The translations under genes were made by a program, and so were the position numbers. A model generated the notes under the pieces. The model was not told the DNA's origin and ran no database searches. It was given only the letters and a program-made list of their open reading frames with translations. 5,819 nt of DNA from an uncultured Devosia sp. (GTDB taxonomy: Bacteria; Pseudomonadota; Alphaproteobacteria; Rhizobiales; Devosiaceae): contig CAKTFF010000158.1 of assembly GCA_934553185.1 (NCBI GenBank), forward strand, positions 1-5,819, in the 5' to 3' direction. Of this stretch, positions 1 to 4,498 are shown in pieces. The number at the start of each line of letters is the position of its first letter. Position 1 is the first letter of the stretch.

Positions 1-1
1 C

Positions 2-547
2 AAGCTTTTCGCAACTGGCATCGTGGCAACGGTTCTGGCCTTCATGGGCTTTTATGCTCTCTCCACCTACCTCCGGCCATATCTCGAAAACGTTGCTGGT
101 TTCGACATCAACAGCCTGTCGCTTGCTCTGCTGGGACTTGGACTGGCCGGCCTCGCGGGCAATTTGATCATCGGTTTTCTGGTAAAATCCCACCTCAAGG
201 CTGCCGTGATCGGCCTGCCAACCACCATGGCCGTTCTTGCCCTCCTGATGATCGCCTTTGTACAGGTGCCGTGGACGGCTACGGCGCTCGTGGTGCTGTG
301 GGGCTTGTTCGCCACCCCAATTCCAGTGGCCTGGAACACCTGGATGGCGCGGGTCATTCCGAACGACCTCGAGGCGGGAGGTGGTTTGCAGGTGGCACTG
401 ATCCAATTCGCCATCACCTTCGGCGCTGCAGCGGGCGGCATGCTGTTCGATGCGTCCGGCTGGTGGAGCCCTTTTGCCCTCGCAGCGGTTCTTCTTGTGG
501 GGTCTGCGCTGGTCGCCACCCGATCGGTTCCGGCAGCAATGCGGTAG
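2..547 (+). CDS. MFS transporter, C-terminal half (5' end outside window)
   Basis: The reading frame is already open at base 2 and runs to a TAG stop, giving 181 codons. GTG at 23 is in frame but lies inside a membrane helix, so it is unlikely to be the true start. The visible part has about six hydrophobic segments, near window residues 2-24, 38-61, 67-88, 92-118, 124-145 and 148-168. That matches helices 7-12 of a 12-helix major facilitator. The short charged loop after the second segment (VKSHLK) and the WNTWMARVIPND stretch resemble DHA1-type efflux permeases of the arabinose-efflux/drug-export group. It would act in the inner membrane as a proton-driven exporter. The substrate cannot be inferred. 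It is followed after 35 bases by a reductase gene and then an aldo/keto reductase, probably as one operon. The family call is firm. The subfamily and export direction are inferred. Confidence 0.85.
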   Translation, partial: KLFATGIVATVLAFMGFYALSTYLRPYLENVAGFDINSLSLALLGLGLAGLAGNLIIGFLVKSHLKAAVIGLPTTMAVLALLMIAFVQVPWTATALVVLWGLFATPIPVAWNTWMARVIPNDLEAGGGLQVALIQFAITFGAAAGGMLFDASGWWSPFALAAVLLVGSALVATRSVPAAMR

Positions 548-582
548 CGACCCGATCATTTCAATTCATATGGGGAAACACC

Positions 583-1257
583 ATGAAACCACATGTCACC
601 ATGCACATGATGACCACGATCGATGGTCGCATCGTCACCAAAACCTGGCCGGAGGCCATCTCCTCCCGCGCCTCCGAGATCTACGAGGACATCCACACCC
701 AGCTCAAGGGCGATGCCTGGATCGTCGGTCGTACCACCATGGCCGAGTTCAGCAAGGGCGAGCCTCGCCCGGCTAGGGCGGAACGGCAATACGAGCGCAC
801 CACCTGGAAGGCGCCAGCGGCCGCGAAGGGCCCCTATGCCATTGCCCTCGACCAAGGGGGCAAGCTGCACCTCAACATCGATCGGGCCAATGGCGACGCG
901 CTTGTTGTTGTCCTGACTGAAGCGGTCAATGACGATCATCTCGCCGAACTACAGCGGGATGGCATTTCCTACATCTTTGCCGGCGCGAACAGCATCGATC
1001 TCGATCGGGCGCTGGAACTTCTCAAAACCGAGTTCGGCATTGAACGCCTGTTGCTTGAGGGCGGTGGCGGCATCAACGGAACCTTCCTCACGCAAGGCTT
1101 GATCGACGAGATCTCGCTTCTGCTGCTGCCGGTCGCCGATGGGACGGATGGGCCATCCGTGTTCGACCGCGATGCAGCACCAGGCAAGGCCTTGCAGCTC
1201 CAGAAAATCGACGATCTCGGGGAAGGCTTGTTGCACCTCCGGTACACCGTCGCGTGA
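583..1257 (+). CDS. RibD C-terminal domain / dihydrofolate reductase-like protein
   Basis: This 224-residue protein has the fold signature of the RibD C-terminal reductase domain, which is related to dihydrofolate reductase. Near the N-terminus is MTTIDGRIV (10-18). GDAWIVGRTTMAEF (43-56) fits the conserved GR-T motif. The glycine-rich LLLEGGGGINGTFL (156-169) followed by GLIDEISLLLLPV (172-184) is the hallmark cofactor-binding end. There is no deaminase domain, so it is not a complete riboflavin RibD enzyme. Family members of this size are presumed NADPH-dependent reductases of mostly unknown substrate. ATG at 583 is chosen because GGGGAAA (572-578) lies five bases upstream and because translation further upstream in this frame only overlaps the transporter gene. 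It ends 26 bases before the aldo/keto reductase start. Cytoplasmic. The family call is confident, but the reaction is unknown. Confidence 0.88.
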   Translation: MKPHVTMHMMTTIDGRIVTKTWPEAISSRASEIYEDIHTQLKGDAWIVGRTTMAEFSKGEPRPARAERQYERTTWKAPAAAKGPYAIALDQGGKLHLNIDRANGDALVVVLTEAVNDDHLAELQRDGISYIFAGANSIDLDRALELLKTEFGIERLLLEGGGGINGTFLTQGLIDEISLLLLPVADGTDGPSVFDRDAAPGKALQLQKIDDLGEGLLHLRYTVA

Positions 1258-1270
1258 GCCACACACCCAC

Positions 1271-1276
1271 AAAGGA
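1271..1276 (+). promoter_or_regulatory. Ribosome binding site that fixes the aldo/keto reductase start
   Basis: AAAGGA lies seven bases upstream of ATG 1284 and decides in favour of that codon over the in-frame GTG at 1254, which overlaps the stop of the preceding gene. A second ATG directly follows at 1287 and cannot be excluded. Confidence 0.65.
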
Positions 1277-1283
1277 TTTGAAC

Positions 1284-2147
1284 ATGATGCTCGATGAATA
1301 CTTCACCCTATCGGACGGCCAGAAGATCCCCAAGCTTGGCTTCGGCACCTGGCGAATCGATGACGACAAAGTCGCTCAGCCGGTGCGGGACGCCATAAAG
1401 ATCGGCTATCGCCACATCGACACCGCTCAGGCCTACCAAAATGAACGCGGTGTGGGCGAGGCGGTGCGCTCAAGCGGCGTTGCCCGCGAAGAGCTCTTCA
1501 TCACCACCAAGGTGCAGGCCGAGCTCAAGAGCTTCGACGCGGCCCGCGACAGCATCGATCAGTCGCTGCGGACGGCGGGGCTCGACTATTACGACCTGAT
1601 CATCATCCACAGCCCGCAGCCCTGGAACCAGTTCCGGCAAGGGGAGCACTTCTTCGAGGGCAATCTCGAAGCGTGGCGCGCCCTGGAAGACGCCCAGCAA
1701 GCCGGCAAGGTGCGCTCGATCGGCGTCTCGAACTTCGAGCAGGTCGACCTCGAGAACATCATCAACAACGGCACCGTTAGGCCGGTGGTCAACCAGGTGC
1801 TTGCCCATGTCGGCAGCACGCCGTTCGCGCTGATCGACTATTGCCGCGCGGAAAACATCCTGGTCCAAGCCTATTCGCCCGTGGCGCATGGCAAGCTGCT
1901 CGACAATGCCGCGATCGCGGCTATGGCCCAGCGATACGGCGCATCGGTGGCGCAGCTCTGCATTCGCTATTGCCTCGAACTTGGCTTGCTGCCGCTTCCC
2001 AAGTCCACCAACCCCGATCACATTCGCACCAATTCCGAAGTGAATTTCTCCATTTCGGCTGAGGACATGGAAGCACTCAAGCAGTTCGGGAGCGTCAACT
2101 ATGGTGATGCTGGCAGCTTCCCGGTTTTTGGTGGCAAGTGGCAGTAA
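1284..2147 (+). CDS. Aldo/keto reductase (2,5-diketo-D-gluconate reductase-like group)
   Basis: This 287-residue protein is a typical single-domain (alpha/beta)8 aldo/keto reductase, which reduces aldehydes or ketones with NADPH. The N-terminal signature GQKIPKLGFGTW (12-23) is present. The catalytic tetrad is complete: Asp46 and Tyr51 in HIDTAQAYQNE, Lys76 in LFITTK, and His109 in IIIHS. GKVRSIGVSNF (141-151) and the cofactor 2'-phosphate loop LPKSTNPDHIRTN (238-250) are also clear. One departure is NQVLAHVG (170-177), where relatives usually have NQ-hydrophobic-E-x-HP. The start is ATG 1284, because AAAGGA (1271-1276) sits seven bases upstream. A GTG at 1254 overlapping the previous stop would add ten residues without family similarity. 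It is the last gene before a strong terminator. The substrate is unknown, but sugar ketones or small reactive carbonyls are typical. Confidence 0.92.
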   Translation: MMLDEYFTLSDGQKIPKLGFGTWRIDDDKVAQPVRDAIKIGYRHIDTAQAYQNERGVGEAVRSSGVAREELFITTKVQAELKSFDAARDSIDQSLRTAGLDYYDLIIIHSPQPWNQFRQGEHFFEGNLEAWRALEDAQQAGKVRSIGVSNFEQVDLENIINNGTVRPVVNQVLAHVGSTPFALIDYCRAENILVQAYSPVAHGKLLDNAAIAAMAQRYGASVAQLCIRYCLELGLLPLPKSTNPDHIRTNSEVNFSISAEDMEALKQFGSVNYGDAGSFPVFGGKWQ

Positions 2148-2168
2148 GATCAGGCTAACACGCGACCC

Positions 2169-2204
2169 AAGGCGTCGCTGTCCCCGCGGCAGCGACGCCT
2201 TTTT
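2169..2204 (+). terminator. Intrinsic terminator after the aldo/keto reductase
   Basis: AAGGCGTCGCTG (2169-2180) pairs perfectly with CAGCGACGCCTT (2190-2201) around a nine-base loop. A run of five T residues ends at 2204. It begins 21 bases after the aldo/keto reductase stop and so closes the transporter-reductase-reductase operon. It also separates this unit from the TauE-like gene. This is the clearest non-coding element in the window. Confidence 0.92.
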
Positions 2205-2263
2205 CGAGATGCCTGGCGGTTCGGACTGACGCCCCGATTGCCGCATGGGGGGTTGCCCAAGAG

Positions 2264-3007
2264 ATGCCTTTTCAGTTCGACGTCATCCTCCTGATTTCGC
2301 TTGCTGCTGCCCTGGCCGGTGCGGCACGCGGCTTTTCCGGGTTCGGCGGCGCACTGATCTTCATTCCGCTGGTCAGCACGATCATCAGCCCCAAGATTGC
2401 TGCTCCTCTATTGCTGCTCACGGACACGGCGCTTTCTGTGGGCATGCTGCCCAATGCCTGGAGAAACGCGGATCGGCGAGAAGTGTCGATCATGGCCATC
2501 GGCACCGTCGTCGGCGTGCCTTTGGGCACTTTCGCCTTGTCGGTTACGCCGGTCCTAACCGTCAGGTGGGTGATTTGCGCCGTGGCGCTTTTGCTCTTGG
2601 CGTTCCTGATGTCCGGTTGGCGCTATGATGGCACGCCCAGAGCGCATCTGACCGTAGCAGTCGGTTTCCTCGCCGGGCTTTTCGGCGGTGCCGCACAGAT
2701 GTCGGGACCGCCGGTCGTTGCCTATTGGCTAGGCGGCGCCATGCCTCCCGCCATCGTTCGGGCAAACATCGTCCTCTTTTTCGCGATCGTGAGCGTCGTC
2801 TCTGCGGTGACCTATCTGGTCGCTGGACTGCTCACGACACAAGTCCTCCTGCTGGCCTGCATCGTTGCGCCAGCCTATGCCATCGGGCTTTGGCTCGGTT
2901 CGAGACTTTTCGGACGCGCCAGCGAACAGACGTTCCGGCGCATCTGCTTCGGCCTGATCGCAGCAGCCTGCGCAATAGGCCTGCCGCTCTTTGACGCTTT
3001 CAGGTGA
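2264..3007 (+). CDS. TauE/SafE family membrane permease (sulfite exporter-like)
   Basis: This 247-residue, very hydrophobic protein shows the internal repeat of the TauE/SafE family (PF01925). A first-half motif, AGAARGFSGFGGALIFIPLV (18-37), is echoed by the second-half motif GFLAGLFGGAAQMSGPPVV (134-152). About seven or eight membrane segments can be drawn, near residues 7-29, 30-45, 46-66, 75-96, 100-118, 128-150, 164-190 and 193-213, plus a final one at 226-245. Length is normal for the family. Known members export sulfite, sulfoacetate or related organic anions across the inner membrane, but many are uncharacterised. No sulfonate or sulfur-oxidation genes are nearby, so the substrate is open. 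ATG 2264 is the only usable start, since no ATG, GTG or TTG occurs in frame upstream near it. The only Shine-Dalgarno candidate is the G-run at 2247-2252, about 11 bases away, which is weak. It stands alone between a terminator and a convergent gene. Confidence 0.88.
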   Translation: MPFQFDVILLISLAAALAGAARGFSGFGGALIFIPLVSTIISPKIAAPLLLLTDTALSVGMLPNAWRNADRREVSIMAIGTVVGVPLGTFALSVTPVLTVRWVICAVALLLLAFLMSGWRYDGTPRAHLTVAVGFLAGLFGGAAQMSGPPVVAYWLGGAMPPAIVRANIVLFFAIVSVVSAVTYLVAGLLTTQVLLLACIVAPAYAIGLWLGSRLFGRASEQTFRRICFGLIAAACAIGLPLFDAFR

Positions 3008-3008
3008 T

Positions 3009-3043
3009 GTCTGCTTCCCGACTTAATGCGACCAAGAGCGGAC
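3009..3043. repeat. Intergenic inverted repeat, copy 1 (possible tauE terminator)
   Basis: GTCTGCT (3009-3015) pairs with AGCGGAC (3037-3043) over seven positions with one G-T pair and a 21-base spacer. It starts two bases after the permease stop and is followed by TTTCTGTTT (3044-3052), so it could serve as a weak terminator on the plus strand. A matching arm pair occurs at 4350-4383. Confidence 0.5.
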
Positions 3044-3144
3044 TTTCTGTTTACCACCCCTGAATGGTCACTCTGGAGCCGAGCCCGTTGCGGCTGATTG
3101 TCTTTGCGGCGCAGCGTTCAACAGCAGCCATCCACAAAAATGGT

Positions 3145-3513
3145 TCAATCACTTGAGGCGTCAAACTTGAGCCTTGCCTGCTCAATGCGGATCAGGTTTT
3201 CGGTTACCCAGGAACCCAGCTCTCTCACAGGTACAGCCATCTCTCTGCCAAGGTCCGTCAAGGCATAGTCCACGCTCGGTGGCTTGGTCGGATAGACGGT
3301 TCGCTCAACGAAACCGTCCCGCTCAAGGCCCCTGAGTGTCAGGGCGAGCATCCTCTGTGAAATCCCCTCGACGCTGCGCTGCAGCGCGCTGAAGCGTTTG
3401 GGTCCGTCCTCAAGTTCCATGGCGATCAGGATCGTCCACTTGTCGCCTATTTTGGCCAATGCCTCGGACAACGGTCGGCAGGCGGTTGTATCAGGCATGT
3501 TAGCTTGTGCCAA
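3145..3513 (-). CDS. HxlR-family transcriptional regulator
   Basis: This is a 122-residue winged-helix DNA-binding protein of the HxlR/MarR-like type. The core runs from IGDKWTILI (22-30) through RFSALQRSVEGISQRMLALTL (41-61, recognition region) to GLERDGFVERTVY (62-74) and VDYALTDLG (81-89), a canonical HxlR layout. A single cysteine (Cys12, in ACRPL) sits where many relatives carry a conserved N-terminal Cys, which in some of them senses oxidants or electrophiles. Here that role is only a possibility. The start is TTG at 3513, because a perfect AAGGAGG (3521-3527 on the plus strand, read in reverse) lies seven bases upstream. The in-frame GTG at 3546 has no such site, and ATG at 3498 is 22 bases from it. 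The gene diverges from a short-chain dehydrogenase across 92 bases. This is the usual arrangement for an HxlR repressor and its target. The dimeric state is inferred from the family. Confidence 0.9.
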   Translation of the reverse strand: MAQANMPDTTACRPLSEALAKIGDKWTILIAMELEDGPKRFSALQRSVEGISQRMLALTLRGLERDGFVERTVYPTKPPSVDYALTDLGREMAVPVRELGSWVTENLIRIEQARLKFDASSD

Positions 3514-3520
3514 AAAAGTG

Positions 3521-3527
3521 CCTCCTT
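3521..3527 (-). promoter_or_regulatory. Shine-Dalgarno sequence that decides a TTG start
   Basis: Read on the minus strand this is AAGGAGG, followed by seven bases (CACTTTT) and then TTG at 3513-3511. It is the best ribosome binding site in the window and makes TTG the preferred start of the HxlR-type gene. Confidence 0.75.
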
Positions 3528-3593
3528 GGACCAAAGACAACCGCACTCTACACAGGCGCTAACAATAAGTAACTATGTAGCTTGACGTAAGCG
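3528..3593. promoter_or_regulatory. Divergent control region between regulator and dehydrogenase
   Basis: This short gap must hold the promoters of both divergent genes. An imperfect palindrome, AAGTAACTATGTAGCTT (3567-3583), has five of eight symmetric pairs. It can also be read as two GTARC units eight bases apart (3569-3573 and 3577-3581), and is a candidate HxlR operator. TTGGAC (3526-3531) with TACACA 17 bases further on (3549-3554) is a possible plus-strand promoter, but the match is loose. TTGACG at 3582 is too close to the start codon to be its -35. The functional role is inferred from gene arrangement. Confidence 0.4.
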
Positions 3594-3598
3594 TGGAG
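3594..3598 (+). promoter_or_regulatory. Ribosome binding site for the TTG start of the dehydrogenase
   Basis: TGGAG lies seven bases before TTG 3606. An in-frame TAA at 3588-3590 excludes any earlier start, so this site and the TTG define the gene's beginning. Confidence 0.65.
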
Positions 3599-3605
3599 TT
3601 CGATC

Positions 3606-4322
3606 TTGAAGCAGGTTGTTTTGATTACCGGAGGAACGCAAGGCATCGGCCTGGGGCTCGCAAAAGCCTTTAAAGCAAAAGGAGCAGAAGTTGCGGTCTG
3701 CGGGCGCTCAGAAGGTCCGCTTGATGCTTTTGCCCGCGCGTTTCCCGGCGCTTTGGCCATCAAAGCGGATGTCACCATTGCCCAAGATCGCGCTGCAATG
3801 CTCGAAGCGGTGTCCCAGCGGTTTGGCAGGATCGATGTGCTGGTCAATAATGCGGGCCGATTTGTCGAGCGGGACTTCCTGTCGGCAGATGCAGTAGCTG
3901 ACCTTGAGGGCGAGGTGGCGCTCAACCTTACCGCACCCATTCATCTCACCAGTGAAGTTCTTCAGCGCTGGCCAGCGCTGCAGTCTATTATCTTCGTCTC
4001 GTCTGGCTTTGCGTTGGTTTCCCCGGCGCGAGCGCCCACCTATGGGGCCGTCAAAGCCGGACTTCACGGCTTCGCCGATGGCTTGCGGCGCCAGCTTGCT
4101 CCCAACGGCACGCACGTCCTTGAACTGCTCCCCACTACAACGGATACACCCGGAACCGCGGCAGAAACGCGCAAGAAAATGACCACCGCAGAAGTGGCCA
4201 AAATCACCCTGGAAGCCTTGGCTAAGAAGAAGTCGATGGCGCTACCGGGTTCGATGAAGTTGCTTCCAACATTGCTGCGGATTGCACCTGAAGCGACCCG
4301 GCGCATGATCGCGGAAATATAG
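3606..4322 (+). CDS. Short-chain dehydrogenase/reductase, DltE-like
   Basis: This 238-residue Rossmann-fold oxidoreductase of the classical SDR family uses NAD(P)H and is presumably cytoplasmic. The cofactor motif TGGTQGIG is at 8-15 and CGRS at 32-35 follows strand beta2. Asp55 in the ADVT segment contacts the adenine ring in relatives. NNAG is at 81-84. The catalytic residues are Asn107, Ser133 (in FVSSGFAL), Tyr146 and Lys150 (YGAVK). The SSGFALVSPARAPTYGAVKA region (132-151) resembles DltE-type SDRs of the COG3967 group, whose physiological substrates are unclear. The start is TTG at 3606. A stop codon in frame at 3588-3590 leaves no earlier option, TGGAG is well placed, and the Rossmann strand begins immediately (KQVVLITGG). 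It diverges from the HxlR regulator, which probably represses it. No other gene follows before the sensor, so it is probably transcribed alone. Confidence 0.92.
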   Translation: MKQVVLITGGTQGIGLGLAKAFKAKGAEVAVCGRSEGPLDAFARAFPGALAIKADVTIAQDRAAMLEAVSQRFGRIDVLVNNAGRFVERDFLSADAVADLEGEVALNLTAPIHLTSEVLQRWPALQSIIFVSSGFALVSPARAPTYGAVKAGLHGFADGLRRQLAPNGTHVLELLPTTTDTPGTAAETRKKMTTAEVAKITLEALAKKKSMALPGSMKLLPTLLRIAPEATRRMIAEI

Positions 4323-4349
4323 GCCCACCTAATAAGCAGAGTGTTGGAG

Positions 4350-4383
4350 GTCCGCTGCTTGCGGTCTTAGCTTAAAAGCGGAC
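4350..4383. repeat. Intergenic inverted repeat, copy 2
   Basis: GTCCGCT (4350-4356) and AGCGGAC (4377-4383) are perfect seven-base inverted arms with a 20-base spacer, 27 bases after the dehydrogenase stop. The right arm is identical to that of the copy at 3009-3043 and the left arm differs by one base. There is no T-run after it, so a terminator role is less likely here. Alternative short pairings exist, such as CCGC/GCGG at 4352-4364, so the actual structure is uncertain. Confidence 0.5.
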
Positions 4384-4392
4384 GAGCAGTTC

Positions 4393-4398
4393 TATACT
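4393..4398 (+). promoter_or_regulatory. Possible -10 element for the sensor gene
   Basis: TATACT matches the sigma-70 -10 consensus in five of six bases. The sequence 16 bases upstream (CTTAAA, 4371-4376) is a poor -35 box. It would give a leader of roughly 95 bases before ATG 4499. It is a weak call based on one element. Confidence 0.25.
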
Positions 4399-4478
4399 CC
4401 CGAAGCACCCGGTCTTAATTTGACTCCATAGTTGCACTTCCACCGAGTTGTGCGTTGTCGCAAAAGCAGACATCCTTA

Positions 4479-4492
4479 GGTTCAGAGGAACC
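4479..4492 (+). promoter_or_regulatory. Ribosome binding site inside a small hairpin, sensor gene
   Basis: AGAGGA (4484-4489) lies nine bases before ATG 4499 and supports that start. GGTTC (4479-4483) and GAACC (4488-4492) can form a five-base stem with AGAG as the loop, placing the ribosome binding site in the loop and 3' arm. Whether it limits translation is inference. Confidence 0.5.
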
Positions 4493-4498
4493 GTTTCG

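Noticed and set aside
271..582. N-terminal extension of the RibD-like protein by about 100 residues
   Set aside because: This part is an out-of-frame reading of the transporter gene. The real start at 583 has a good ribosome binding site and the family's N-terminal motif follows at once.
1254..1283. GTG start for the aldo/keto reductase overlapping the previous stop
   Set aside because: There is no ribosome binding site for it, the extra ten residues are not family-like, and AAAGGA is placed correctly for ATG 1284.
1470..2246. Long minus-strand open frame (258 codons) opposite the aldo/keto reductase
   Set aside because: It is antisense to a gene with a full catalytic tetrad, and its translation has no recognisable domain. 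High GC content creates such shadows.
3077..3095. AGCCG/CGGCT hairpin between the two convergent genes
   Set aside because: A five-base stem with a nine-base loop and no T-run on either strand does not support a terminator call.
4420..4425. TTGACT as a -35 box for the sensor gene
   Set aside because: No acceptable -10 sequence lies 16-18 bases downstream.
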